Assembly: GCA_964291335.2 (NCBI GenBank)
Contig: OZ219748.1
Coordinates: 1,178,001 to 1,242,000, forward strand
Source of the DNA: G964291335 sp964291335
GTDB lineage: Bacteria > Chloroflexota > Dehalococcoidia > Lucifugimonadales > UBA3495
Length of the DNA: 64,000 bases
Direction of reading: 5' to 3'
Part shown: one piece after another, positions 29,612 to 38,452 of the stretch
Numbering within the stretch: position 1 is the stretch's first letter
Layout: each line of letters starts with the position of its first letter
Notes under the pieces: model-generated
What the model saw: the letters and a program-made list of their open reading frames with translations, nothing else
Database searches by the model: none
What the model was told of the DNA's origin: nothing
Made by a program: the position numbers and the translations under genes

Positions 29612-30214
29612 TCAGGTCCCTTTAGAGAAGATTGGCTTCATTCCAGCGTTGCGGAGCCGGCCAGTTGCTCCCATGGCAGCGTTGGGCAGTTGCCGCAGCC
29701 AGATACTGCCGCCCTTTGCCCAACGGTTGACGGTGTAGAAGGCCAGCGCCGTCAGCGTTAGCATAACCGTCCAGACAGCAACCCCGAAAAGGGCAAAAGT
29801 CCAGGCAATCCGGGAAAAATAACCGGGCAGCGGGGAAAGGCCAACGACTTTTACCGCAATACTGCCGGCGGCCAGCGCAACTCCGAGAACAGTGATGACT
29901 AACAGCGCCAGCGTTATCAGGCCCGGCAGCTTACCGGAGAGGTCGTTTGCTGGCGATTGACCAGCCGGTTCTTCAACTTCAATGCCCATCCTGCGATAAA
30001 CGGCTTCCCCGTACTGGGACAAGGCTTTCAGAACCAGCAGCAGAATGAAGAAAATGACGCTTGCGCTCAGCTGGATAACGGCGTAAAAGACCGCCGTCGT
30101 TATTGCCAACTCCTCTATCGGATGCCCGATAGCTAACAACGACAGAAAAATAGCTGTGGCGAAAATCAACGCCTCGCCAAATCCTCTGATGGGAAGGAGT
30201 TTACTGGGCCGCAT
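29612..30214 (-). CDS. uncharacterised membrane protein (four predicted helices)
   Basis: 200 residues with hydrophobic segments at about 13-30 (ALIFATAIFLSLLAIG), 38-64 (TTAVFYAVIQLSASVIFFILLLVL), 96-125 (LITLALLVITVLGVALAAGSIAV) and 135-162 (WTFALFGVAVWTVMLTLTALAFY). A short basic C-terminal tail. Not recognised. It overlaps the end of the upstream membrane-protein gene by 14 bases, so the two are co-translated and probably form a membrane complex. Confidence 0.6.
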   Translation of the reverse strand: MRPSKLLPIRGFGEALIFATAIFLSLLAIGHPIEELAITTAVFYAVIQLSASVIFFILLLVLKALSQYGEAVYRRMGIEVEEPAGQSPANDLSGKLPGLITLALLVITVLGVALAAGSIAVKVVGLSPLPGYFSRIAWTFALFGVAVWTVMLTLTALAFYTVNRWAKGGSIWLRQLPNAAMGATGRLRNAGMKPIFSKGT

Positions 30215-30599
30215 CGTCGGAGTCTCCCTGACTATTATCCTGGAAATTGGCTGAGGAGTTGCGCAGCCCCGCCCGAACCAGGTCGTACCCGTCTTTCAAA
30301 CTGGTTAACGCAGCCGCAATGGCAAAGACCAGAACAAGGGCAAATACAACCTGCTCAAGGATTCTGCCGATGATGTCCGGGGCATTCAAGGCCTTCAATA
30401 TCCAGTTTATCACCCAGTTAAGCCCCACGCCAATAGCCAGGAGCGCAGCCCACGTCAGGCTCAATATTACGGCACGAAGTACCAGGTTGAAACAGAATTT
30501 GGCAATTTCAGCGGTAGAACGGTAAAAGATGCTGATTTCTACTCCTGTCCGAAGAAATTCGCCGGCACTGATTTCTGACCGGCGCTCCGTCCGGCACAA
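30201..30599 (-). CDS. uncharacterised small membrane protein
   Basis: 132 residues from TTG 30599 (start uncertain; no ATG or GTG in the first 60 codons). Two hydrophobic segments: about 40-70 (VLRAVILSLTWAALLAIGVGLNWVI) and 83-103 (ILEQVVFALVLVFAIAAALTSL). The C-terminal tail is polar and acidic (NFQDNSQGDSDDAAQ). It overlaps the following membrane gene. Function unknown. Confidence 0.55.
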   Translation of the reverse strand: MCRTERRSEISAGEFLRTGVEISIFYRSTAEIAKFCFNLVLRAVILSLTWAALLAIGVGLNWVINWILKALNAPDIIGRILEQVVFALVLVFAIAAALTSLKDGYDLVRAGLRNSSANFQDNSQGDSDDAAQ

Positions 30600-31062
30600 A
30601 CCGGAGGCCGGTTAGCTCTTCAGTCTTAACCGCTTCCCTTTCGCACGCTTCGGTCAGTTTCCTGCCATCGTTCACGGCTGCGGGTTCAGCCGGCCGTAGT
30701 TTACCAGGTCTTGCCAGGTAACGAGCAGGAGGTCATTCCGGCATTGCGCCGCCGGGCAGCATTTTTATCGGTTCGCGTACCCGTCCAGCGCGGGTGATAC
30801 ACCAGAACCGGCGTCAAGAACAACGACCGGCAGGGATGTTGAGGGCGCAAGCGCCGGGTATTTGAAACTCTGTCCGGCGCCGTAAACGGTCGGGGGAAAT
30901 CATATTCCCGGCAATCCGCAATCGGCGCAGTAGTTTACCGCCACAGCCGACCCTTGCGACGGGGCAGCGAAATCGCCGCCGGCGCCAGCCGGCTCGATTG
31001 TTAAATTGGTGGTATGCTGAATTCCACTCAGGCAGTTCGTAAACCGGAGGAGCGGAAGGCAA
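30600..31062. other. intergenic region upstream of the metallo-hydrolase gene
   Basis: About 460 bases with no supported gene, RNA or convincing hairpin. It must carry promoters for the divergent genes on both sides, but no clear -35/-10 pair was found. A CCGGAGGAGCG ribosome site precedes 31063. Confidence 0.4.
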
Positions 31063-31923
31063 ATGGCGGAAATCTATACCCTGGGCGCCGGAACGCCCAC
31101 CCCCACCCCGGCCCGATTTGGCAGTTCCCACGTCCTTAAACTGGGCGCCCAGCTCCTGATGTTCGACTGCGGGCCGGCGACTACCCATAAGCTGGTTAAG
31201 GCCGGGCTTTTCCCCACCCAGGTTGACTATCTCTTTTTCACCCACCACCACTTTGACCATGACATTGACTATCCCTGCTTTCTGCTTTGCCGCTGGGACC
31301 AGAGCATCGGCAAGGAAAATCAGCTTCAGGTTTTCGGCCCCGACCTGACGGAGCGGATAACCGAGGGAATCCTGGGCGAAAACGGCCTGTTCGCCCACGA
31401 TTGGAAGGCGCGGGTCAATCACCCGCTCAGCCAGCAGGTTTTTGTCAATCGGGGCGGAGTCCTGCCCCGTCCGGCCCCGTCGGTGGCGGCGCGGGATGTA
31501 GGGCCGGGCCGGGTATTCCGCGGCCCCGACTGGGAGGTTACCGCCGCCCCCGCCGAGCATGTTCAGCCCTGGCTGGACTCCCTGGCCTATCGGGTCGATT
31601 CCGCCGAGGGAAGCGTGGTTTTTACCGGCGATACGCAGCCCTGCGACACGGTAACCGAACTGGCGCAGGGCGCAGATATAATGCTCTGCATGTGCTGGGA
31701 CGACCAGGCGGTAATGGATGCCAACGGCGAATACAACGGCCAGTGCGGCACCACCGGAGCCGCCCGCATGGCCCAGGCCGCCGGCGTGAAGAAACTGGCG
31801 CTGGTGCATGTGGGGCCGCGCCTTTCAACCCATGGGCCGATGGAGCAGGGCATTGGCGACATCAGCCGGCTCTACGCCGGCGAGATAATATTTTCGGAAG
31901 AACTTATGCGTATATCGGTGTAA
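31063..31923 (+). CDS. metallo-beta-lactamase-fold hydrolase (RNase Z/arylsulfatase-like)
   Basis: 286 residues. Typical opening MAEIYTLGAGTPTPTPARFGSSHVL, DCGPATTHKLVKAG, then the zinc motif THHHFDHDIDYP (HxHxDH), a long middle segment, EHVQPWLDSLAYRVD, and VVFTGDTQPCDTV (the fourth metal motif Asp). The C-terminal LVHVGPRL supplies the last His. It resembles RNase Z-related hydrolases of unknown substrate rather than true tRNase Z. It is monocistronic and convergent with the halogenase-like gene. Confidence 0.85.
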   Translation: MAEIYTLGAGTPTPTPARFGSSHVLKLGAQLLMFDCGPATTHKLVKAGLFPTQVDYLFFTHHHFDHDIDYPCFLLCRWDQSIGKENQLQVFGPDLTERITEGILGENGLFAHDWKARVNHPLSQQVFVNRGGVLPRPAPSVAARDVGPGRVFRGPDWEVTAAPAEHVQPWLDSLAYRVDSAEGSVVFTGDTQPCDTVTELAQGADIMLCMCWDDQAVMDANGEYNGQCGTTGAARMAQAAGVKKLALVHVGPRLSTHGPMEQGIGDISRLYAGEIIFSEELMRISV

Positions 31924-31999
31924 TGCGCCGGGGCCGTCAACTGCCGGGGCCTGGCCGCGCCGCCCGCCCTGGCCCGGTCAACCCAGGGGAACTAACCGG

Positions 32000-33703
32000 T
32001 TACCAGTCCAGCTCCTCAATGGCGCCGTCCACATACAGGATTTGCAGGGCAGCCATAACGCTGGCTGCCAGCCGGGGGCGCTGGTCTGATGCCGCTGCGG
32101 CCGCCAGTTGTTCCAGCAGGTCAGACACCGGGGTTTGCCCGTCAATCAGGGCAACCAGACGGGCAACCAGGCTGCTGCAAGGCAGCCCCTCCGGGTGTCC
32201 GGCGGTAACCAGGGCATAGCCCCAGTCGAACCGGCCGCTGCCAACCACCGGCTTGCGTTCCACCCGGACGCCGGGGCGCAGCCGGGGCCGGAGGGTCAGC
32301 GCCGGCGCCGGGCGGCCGTCGGCGCTGACCAGCAGCGAGGCGGCCCGGGCCTGCCGCCGGGCCCGCTCCCGCGTCACGGCGCGAACCTGTTCAGTAAACC
32401 GGGGCGGCGGCTGGCCCCGTTCCAGCACCATGCGTTCATAGCCCCGGGGCGGCTGGCCGGCTACCGCCTGAATAAAAGAGGCGCGGGGCGAAAGACCGCC
32501 GTTGCCGACCGCCTCGTCCGGTTCCTCCAGAATGCGCCGGGCCTCCCAGAAATAAGACGCCATGGTGCGGTTGCTGGAGTAAAACAGGCGCGCCAGCTCG
32601 CGGAAATGGTGGTACTCCTTCAGGTAAAGTTCCTGGTAAACCTGGGCGGCCGCCGGGGCCATTTCCGGGCTGCTCAGGGCGGTAGCGGCATAAGCGGCGG
32701 CCAGGACGCCCGACATCAGGGCCAGGTGCACCCCCGAGGAAAACAGGGGGTCGATAAAGCAGGCGGCGTCGCCCAGCAGCGCATAGCCATCTCCGGCAAT
32801 TTCGGTACAGGCATAAGACCAGTCCTTGACCATGCGGGGGCCGGCCACCCGCCGGGCGTTGCGCAGCATGCGGGCCGTATGGGGCGCCTGACTCAGTTGT
32901 TCCTCCAGAAACCGGGCCAGGCCCAGCTGACGCACCCGTCTTTCACCGGCCGCCTGGTCGGCTACCGCCCCCACGCTGGTCTGGCCGTTATGCAGGGGAA
33001 TGGCCCACAGCCAGCCGCCGGCGCAGGACTCGATAAAGATGTTGCCTTCGGCCGGCGCCGGCAGCCTTTCGGCGCCGGCGAAGTAGGCGTAAACGGCCAG
33101 GTTGCGGAAGGACTGGTCCCACTGGCGCAGCGCCAGTTGGCGGCCCAGCAGGCAGCCCTGACCGCTGGCATCTACCACAAAGGCGGCGGGCAGCGTCCGT
33201 TCCCGCCCGCCGGCGTCCCGGCAGCGCAGGCCGGCGGCCCGGCCCCGGCGGAAGCCGGCCGGGTTATCGGGCCGGAGCGGGCCGTCAAACACTACTGCCA
33301 GGGCCTGCCAGCCCTGACGCACGTCCACCCCCTGGACGGCGGCATTATCCAGCAGCAACTGGTCAAACCGGGGCCGCCATACCTGGTAGGAATAGGGGTA
33401 ACGGCGGTTGGTTTCGCCGAAGAACCAGCTCCATGGCTCCCGGTCCCGGCCCCAGACCATAGTAGCTCCGTATTTCCTGACGAAGCCCTGGGCCGCTACC
33501 TGGGGCAGGACGCCCAGTTCCTCCAGAACCGGAATGCTGGCCGGCAGCAGCGACTCGCCCACGTGGGGACGGGGAAAATACTCCCGTTCCACCAGCGTTA
33601 CCGGCCAGCCCTGGCGGGCCAGCATGGTCGCTGCGGCGCTGCCGCCGGGCCCGCCGCCGATAACAACGACGCCGTCCGCCGTACCTGCCCCTGGGTTGTC
33701 CAT
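32000..33703 (-). CDS. FAD-dependent monooxygenase, flavin-dependent-halogenase-like
   Basis: 567 residues from ATG 33703 (ATG 33709 also possible); the open frame continues to 33883, but those residues are not family-like. FAD site VVVIGGGPGGSAAATMLARQG near residue 12, then HVGESLLPASIPVLEELG, GFVRKYGATMVWG with Lys77 at the place of the catalytic Lys of phenol-type halogenases, and WLWAIP, the WxWxIP motif that marks flavin-dependent halogenases. LLGDAACFIDPLFSSGVHLAL completes the FAD fold. The C-terminal ~120 residues resemble a PqqD-like or winged-helix domain. It may halogenate a small molecule or act as a related hydroxylase or reductase. Confidence 0.78.
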   Translation of the reverse strand: MDNPGAGTADGVVVIGGGPGGSAAATMLARQGWPVTLVEREYFPRPHVGESLLPASIPVLEELGVLPQVAAQGFVRKYGATMVWGRDREPWSWFFGETNRRYPYSYQVWRPRFDQLLLDNAAVQGVDVRQGWQALAVVFDGPLRPDNPAGFRRGRAAGLRCRDAGGRERTLPAAFVVDASGQGCLLGRQLALRQWDQSFRNLAVYAYFAGAERLPAPAEGNIFIESCAGGWLWAIPLHNGQTSVGAVADQAAGERRVRQLGLARFLEEQLSQAPHTARMLRNARRVAGPRMVKDWSYACTEIAGDGYALLGDAACFIDPLFSSGVHLALMSGVLAAAYAATALSSPEMAPAAAQVYQELYLKEYHHFRELARLFYSSNRTMASYFWEARRILEEPDEAVGNGGLSPRASFIQAVAGQPPRGYERMVLERGQPPPRFTEQVRAVTRERARRQARAASLLVSADGRPAPALTLRPRLRPGVRVERKPVVGSGRFDWGYALVTAGHPEGLPCSSLVARLVALIDGQTPVSDLLEQLAAAAASDQRPRLAASVMAALQILYVDGAIEELDW

Positions 33704-33942
33704 AGCCATCGCTCTGCTCCCCGCCAGCCAGGGAACTGCCTTCCCCTGGCCGACATCCTCGGTCAGCTGCCTGCGCCCATTCTGCACCATCGCCGGCCGA
33801 CGCGCCAACTCCGGCAAAGCGGTGTATCGTGTAGCGCTGCCAGATAAAATACTACTATGCAGTAATAAATTATGATTAGACATTGCTCATTTTATAGTAG
33901 ATACGTAACCAGTCAGTTCATACACTGAATCAGTAGGCGGTT

Positions 33943-34293
33943 ATGGTTAGATGGTACACCGGCGGCAAACTCATTACGGCGGCGGCAGGTATGGTTCTGC
34001 TGCTGGCGGCGGTTCCGGCCTGCGGAGCGGAGGCCACCCCGCCGCCAGTCCCGACGGCCACGCCGCAGCCAATGGAAGCAGCGGTAATGCCCGGAATAGT
34101 GCCGGTTCATCCGCCAGGGGTCAGGCCGGTGAATATTGCGCTGGGCGAGTGGGCGGTGGCGCCGGAGCAACCCTCGGTAGAAAGCGGGCAAAGCTGTTTC
34201 CCGGTGGAAAACCGCCGGCCGGCTGCGAGATGCGCCGCTGCCCCCCACTCCAGGCCAGCCGACTTGCGCCGCCGGCCCGGAGTAGGGGAATAA
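33943..34293 (+). CDS. possible truncated cupredoxin-type lipoprotein
   Basis: 116 codons. The N terminus MVRWYTGGKLITAAAGMVLLLAAVPAC is a lipoprotein signal with lipobox Cys at VPAC. A Pro/Thr spacer (PPPVPTATPQP) follows, then NIALGEWAVAPEQPSVESG and FPVENRRPAA, which recall the first strands of plastocyanin-like domains (L-EW-V-P---V-AG---F-V-N). Thereafter the sequence becomes Arg- and Pro-rich with no copper-binding His, Cys or Met. Either a decayed gene with a frameshift near 34190 or a short unusual lipoprotein. Confidence 0.35.
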   Translation: MVRWYTGGKLITAAAGMVLLLAAVPACGAEATPPPVPTATPQPMEAAVMPGIVPVHPPGVRPVNIALGEWAVAPEQPSVESGQSCFPVENRRPAARCAAAPHSRPADLRRRPGVGE

Positions 34294-34451
34294 CGCCCCC
34301 GGAAAGCTGTTCTGAACCGGCGCCCGACGTCGGCTGTTTCCGGGCCGCCCGGGCTGGGGCGCAGCTTCCCGACTGGGTTGCGTATGGTAAACTTGCCGCC
34401 AAGTCGCTGTTGACAGCAGCCGGCCATAGCAGATTACGGCGGAGGTGTTCG

Positions 34452-35471
34452 ATGGCTTGCTATGCTTACGTTTCCATATCGGGGGAAGACAAGACGCTGC
34501 GGTTCGCCCGGAACCCGGACAGCGGAGAACTGGAACTGCTGGGCGAGACGGCGGCGCCGGGCCGGCCGGCCCCTATGACCGCCACCCCGGACCGCCGCTT
34601 TCTGTATATCGGCCGGCGGGACGCCCTGGCGGTTTCCAGCTATGCCATTCACCCGTCCGACGGCAGCCTGTCCCTGCTGCGCGCCGCCCCCCTGGAATCC
34701 GACCCTTGTTACCTCGCCACTGACCGGGCCGGGCGGTTCCTGCTGTCGGCCTATTACAACGCCGGCCACGCCGCGGTGCACGCCATCGACGAAAGGGGCG
34801 CCGCGGCCGGGCCGCCGGTTCAGTGGCTGGCTACCGGCGTCGGCGCCCATTGCTTCCAGACCGACCCGACCAACCGCTATGCCTACGTGCCGCATATCGC
34901 CGCCGGCGACGGCCCCAATGCCATTTTCCAGTTCCACTTTGACCCTGCGACCGGCCAGCTGACGCCCAACGACCCGCCCCGGGTAACCCCGGCCCGGCCC
35001 GACGGCCCCCGCCATTTCTGCTTCCACCCAACGCAGAACGTGGTTTACTTTTCCAACGAGCAGGGGTGCAGCGTTACGGCCTGTAACCTGAACCCGGCCA
35101 CCGGACGGTTAAGCCCCTTCCAGACCCTTTCCACCCTGCCCGAGGGCTTTACCCGGCGCAACAGCTGCTCGCAGATTCAGCTAACCCCCAATGGCAAGTA
35201 CCTTTACGCTCCCAACCGGGGCCACGACAGCATCGCCGGTTTTGCGGTAAACCCCGACGACGGCTCCCTGACTGCCCTGGGGCAAACCCCGGCAGAGGCG
35301 ACGCCCCGGGCCTTTGGCATCGACCCGTCCGGCCGCTGGCTCTATTCCGCCGGCCTGGATTCAGGCCGGCTGGCCGCCTTCCGCATCGACGACGCCACCG
35401 GCGGGCTGGAACGCTTTGCCGACTACCCGGTGGGGGCGGCCCCCATGTGGGTGCTGCTCATCGAGGTATAG
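34452..35471 (+). CDS. beta-propeller lactonase (6-phosphogluconolactonase family)
   Basis: 339 residues from ATG 34452 with GGAGGT at 34441-34446. YbhE-type seven-bladed propeller: YAYVSISGEDKTLRFARNPDSGELELLG, DRRFLYIGRRDALAVSSYAI, TDRAGRFLLSAYYNAGHAAVHAI, GVGAHCFQTDPTNRYAYVPHI, GPRHFCFHPTQNVVYFSNEQGCSVTACNL, PNGKYLYAPNRGHDSIAGFAV and DPSGRWLYSAGLDSGRLAAF. The family hydrolyses 6-phosphogluconolactone or related lactones, but many members have other substrates. It stands alone, not near glucose-6-phosphate dehydrogenase. Confidence 0.87.
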   Translation: MACYAYVSISGEDKTLRFARNPDSGELELLGETAAPGRPAPMTATPDRRFLYIGRRDALAVSSYAIHPSDGSLSLLRAAPLESDPCYLATDRAGRFLLSAYYNAGHAAVHAIDERGAAAGPPVQWLATGVGAHCFQTDPTNRYAYVPHIAAGDGPNAIFQFHFDPATGQLTPNDPPRVTPARPDGPRHFCFHPTQNVVYFSNEQGCSVTACNLNPATGRLSPFQTLSTLPEGFTRRNSCSQIQLTPNGKYLYAPNRGHDSIAGFAVNPDDGSLTALGQTPAEATPRAFGIDPSGRWLYSAGLDSGRLAAFRIDDATGGLERFADYPVGAAPMWVLLIEV

Positions 35472-35586
35472 GCGCGGGTTCAGCCGGCCGGCGCCGGCCG
35501 CCGGTAATCAGCGCCCCCGGCCCGTTTTTGCCGCTCGTCGGCCGGACGGCGCGCCGGGCCGCCGGCGTCGGCTGCCCCGGCCAGGT

Positions 35587-36882
35587 TCAGGAGGCCAGCT
35601 GCCGGCCCAGGTGCAGCAGCCCTTGCTGGCGGCGGGCGGTGGCCGCCGCCCTCGGCCAGTCGGGCCCCAGCAGCTGCCGGCCCAGTTCCCGGGTCAGCTC
35701 ATTTTCCTGGAGCCGGCCGAACCGCTGATACAGCGCCAAAGCCGGGCTGTCGGCAGCCGGGCCGGCCAGGGCGTGACAAAAGGGCAGAACGGCATTTACC
35801 GCCAGGTCTTTGGCCCGGGCTGCCCCCACATAGGCCGCCCGCTGGCCCGGGTCGGCGGCCACAGTCAAAGCGGCGGTCAGCCGGGACGGGCTGGCCCAGG
35901 CGGTCAGGGCCTGCAGCTCCAGCGCCAGGGTATCCCCCGCGCCTTCCCCGGGAGACGGCGTTTCCGGCAGAAAGCGGGCCAGCAGCCGGGCGGCGCCGGC
36001 GATGCGGCGGCGGGGGTGGTTGGCCGGCCGCACCCGGAAGCAGTGCCACTCCCCGGCGTCCATGGGGCGGCCATAACCGGCCGGCCGCCGGCCCGGCGGC
36101 CGTTCTGCCGCGTTCCGGCCGGTTGGCCGCCAGCCGGCCAGCTGCGCCAGCCGGGCTTCCAGCAGCCCCGCCCTTTGCGCCGGCGGCCGGGCCAGGGCTT
36201 CGGCGGCCAGCCGGGGCCAGGGCGCCGCCTGGGCCAGTTTCAGGAAAGGCCGTCGGTTGGCCCGGTAGCCCAGGGCCTCCAGCAGCCCCTGATACAGGGA
36301 TTGAGCCGGCGGCTGTTCCCGGTTGAAGGCATAAAAGAGCGCCGCTTTAGCCCGGAAGCGGGCATCCCCGGCGGCGTCCAGCAGCCGGCCCAGGCTGACG
36401 GCATCGGCCGGCGTCGGCCAGCCCTGCTCCACCAGCCGCCGCCAGAGCAGCCCGCCGGCGTCCGGAGCCCCGGACGGCGCCGGTGGGCCCACTTCCGGTT
36501 CCAGCAGGGCGGCCAGGGAGATTACCGGAGCCTGCTGGCCGTTGTGCAAAAGGGTAGGCTGGTCTGCCGTTTCCAGGGCGGCGTGCAGCACCACCCCATT
36601 GTAATTCGGGTCGTCGGCGTGGCCGTGAGCGTACCAGTCCTGCTGACGCCGGTGCAGTTCCACGTCGCCCTGCACCACGCCCAGGCCCTCCACCTCCAGC
36701 AGGGCGTCCCGGAAATCGGGGCCGGCGGCGGTTCCGGCCCGGCCGGGGTACAACACCCGGATCCGGCGTCCGGCGCCGGTGCGAAACTCCCGCTGCCGGG
36801 CCGCCCGCTGCTGCCACAGCCGGGCCAGCAGCTTTTCGGGCAGCGGGCCGTACTCTTCCTTCCTTTCCGACAGCAAAGGCAT
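35587..36882 (-). CDS. DUF2851 family protein
   Basis: 431 residues. Starts with SERKEEYGPLPEKLLARLWQQR, then RVLYPGRAGTAAGPDFRDALLEVEGLGVVQGDVELHRRQQDWYAHGHADDPNYNGVVLHAAL, the conserved DFRDA, GDVELH and HxHxxDxxYNxVxLH pattern of DUF2851. The conserved His and Asp residues suggest a metal-dependent enzyme, but no biochemical role is known. The C-terminal two thirds are helical. Divergent from the zinc exporter gene across a 350-base gap. Confidence 0.85.
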   Translation of the reverse strand: MPLLSERKEEYGPLPEKLLARLWQQRAARQREFRTGAGRRIRVLYPGRAGTAAGPDFRDALLEVEGLGVVQGDVELHRRQQDWYAHGHADDPNYNGVVLHAALETADQPTLLHNGQQAPVISLAALLEPEVGPPAPSGAPDAGGLLWRRLVEQGWPTPADAVSLGRLLDAAGDARFRAKAALFYAFNREQPPAQSLYQGLLEALGYRANRRPFLKLAQAAPWPRLAAEALARPPAQRAGLLEARLAQLAGWRPTGRNAAERPPGRRPAGYGRPMDAGEWHCFRVRPANHPRRRIAGAARLLARFLPETPSPGEGAGDTLALELQALTAWASPSRLTAALTVAADPGQRAAYVGAARAKDLAVNAVLPFCHALAGPAADSPALALYQRFGRLQENELTRELGRQLLGPDWPRAAATARRQQGLLHLGRQLAS

Positions 36883-37230
36883 AACCGGTTAAGGTTTACC
36901 ACCAAATCGCCGACAAGTCCAGCGCCGCCAAACCCGGGCCGGGGCAACCGCGCCAGAGCATACCGCCCCAGCCTCCATGAAAAAAGAACCCGGCCGAACC
37001 GGGGCTGTTGGACTGCCTTTCCGCTTGAAATTGCCGCCGGCCGGGAATGACGGGAGTATTCCAAAGGTGTATTATTCCCGCAGGGCAACGCCGAGGGTTC
37101 CCGGCGTTGCTGGCTGAAAGTTCCGGCGGTTGCAGCAACCCCGGGGCCGTCAGCGGCGGTTGTTCGGAAAAGCTGCTGCCTCCGGCGGCAGCCGGGTTGT
37201 AGCATACCAGACAGCAATGGAGGGCTGATA
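36883..37230. other. divergent region upstream of the zinc exporter, with a hairpin
   Basis: A perfect 9-bp inverted repeat GCAACGCCG / CGGCGTTGC with an eight-base loop lies at 37085-37110, 120 bases before the exporter start. A TATTAT at 37070-37075 could be a -10 for the exporter transcript. No metalloregulator operator was recognised. Confidence 0.4.
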
Positions 37231-38352
37231 ATGCAAGAGAACAACCATGACGCCCACGCCGGCCACGACCACGACGCCCACGCCGGCCACGACCACGACG
37301 CCCACGCCGGCCACGACCACGACGCCCCGCCCGGCCACGACCACGACGCCCACGCCGGCCACGACCACGACGCCCACGCCGGCCACGACCACGACGCCCA
37401 CGCCGGCCACGACCACGCCCATGACCTGAGAGGGGCCAGCAAAAAGGCTCTGGTTATCGCATTGGCCCTGATTTCCACCTACATGGTTGCCGAGGTAATC
37501 GGCGGGGTGCTTTCCGGCAGCCTGGCGCTCATCGCCGACGCCGGGCATATGCTTACCGACGCCGCGGCCATTGCCATGGCCCTGGTTGCTATGTGGATTG
37601 CCGAAAAGTCGGCCTCGGTGGAGCATACCTTCGGGTATTACCGGGCCGAAGTGCTGGCCGCGCTGGCCAACCTGTTCTCCCTCTGGCTGATTGCCGTGTG
37701 GATTCTTTACGAAGCATACCAGCGGCTGTTTGTTGAAGAGGTGGCGGTGATCGGCTGGCCGGTTTTGCTCGTCGGCGCCGGCGGCCTGCTGATTAACATC
37801 GCCGCCGCCTGGGTGCTGCACCGTTCCTCCCAGCACAGCGTCAACGTGGAAGGCGCCCTGCAGCACGTCATCGCCGACGCCCTGGGGTCGATTGCCGTAA
37901 TCATCGCCGGCGCCACCATCATCATCACCGACCGGCTGGGGAACGCCTGGCATATGGTTGACCCGCTGCTGAGCGCCATTATTGCCCTGCTGATTGTTTA
38001 CAACACCCGCAAGCTGATTGTCCGGGTAATGAAGGTGCTGCTGGAGGGCGTCCCCGACCATATCGACGTTTACAAGCTGTGCAGTGATATTGAAGAGCTG
38101 CCGGGGGTAACCCTGGTTCACGACGTTCACGTTTGGACTATCACCTCGGGCAGCGAGGCTTTTACCGCCCACGTGCTGGTTGACCCGTCGCATACGGATG
38201 ACGACGATACGCTGCTGGATAACATCAAGCGGATTGTGCACGAGCAGTACGGCATTGGCCACGCCACCATACAACTGGAGCGGACGGCGTCAACCTGCCA
38301 GGAGGACCACCACGTGGACCACCTGTACGCCCAGGCCCGTTCCACGGCCTGA
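37231..38352 (+). CDS. cation diffusion facilitator (zinc/cadmium/cobalt exporter) with His-repeat N terminus
   Basis: 373 residues. The first 65 residues contain seven 8-residue repeats DAHAGHDH, a metal-binding tail. The CDF core follows: ALALISTYMVAEVIGGVLSG, LIADAGHMLTDAAAIAMAL (HxxxD metal site), HTFGYYRAEVLAALAN, LQHVIADALGSIAVIIAGATI (second HxxxD), then a cytoplasmic domain with GVTLVHDVHVWTITSGSEAFTAHV and GHATIQLE. It exports Zn2+ and similar ions by proton antiport. Closest to CzcD/ZitB. A convergent gene encodes a tiny His/Cys-rich protein. Confidence 0.93.
   Translation: MQENNHDAHAGHDHDAHAGHDHDAHAGHDHDAPPGHDHDAHAGHDHDAHAGHDHDAHAGHDHAHDLRGASKKALVIALALISTYMVAEVIGGVLSGSLALIADAGHMLTDAAAIAMALVAMWIAEKSASVEHTFGYYRAEVLAALANLFSLWLIAVWILYEAYQRLFVEEVAVIGWPVLLVGAGGLLINIAAAWVLHRSSQHSVNVEGALQHVIADALGSIAVIIAGATIIITDRLGNAWHMVDPLLSAIIALLIVYNTRKLIVRVMKVLLEGVPDHIDVYKLCSDIEELPGVTLVHDVHVWTITSGSEAFTAHVLVDPSHTDDDDTLLDNIKRIVHEQYGIGHATIQLERTASTCQEDHHVDHLYAQARSTA
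37249..37416. repeat. seven 24-bp tandem repeats encoding DAHAGHDH
   Basis: Seven head-to-tail 24-bp units; only the fourth has a change (DAPPGHDH). The near identity of the units shows recent expansion. Length changes keep the frame and alter the number of metal-binding His. Confidence 0.92.
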
Positions 38353-38397
38353 CCTGATGCGCCGCCGCCGGCCGCCGCTCCGGTCAGCCCCAAAAGC

Positions 38398-38429
38398 AAA
38401 TCCCCGCCGGCCCGGGCCGGCGGGGATTT
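38398..38429. terminator. perfect 32-base palindrome between exporter and His-rich gene
   Basis: Half-site AAATCCCCGCCGGCCC followed directly by its complement. It ends ATTT on both strands and lies between convergent stops, so it should act as a bidirectional terminator. Confidence 0.75.
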
Positions 38430-38452
38430 ATCGGCAGCCCCGGCAGACGGAA

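Noticed and set aside
33704..33883. N-terminal extension of the halogenase-like protein
   Set aside because: No flavoprotein starts with this sequence; the FAD motif begins about twelve residues after ATG 33703.
37247..37429. Alternative frame of 60 codons (TPTPATTTTPTP) in the zinc exporter repeat
   Set aside because: Out-of-frame reading of the 24-bp repeat. The His-rich frame continues into the CDF domain.
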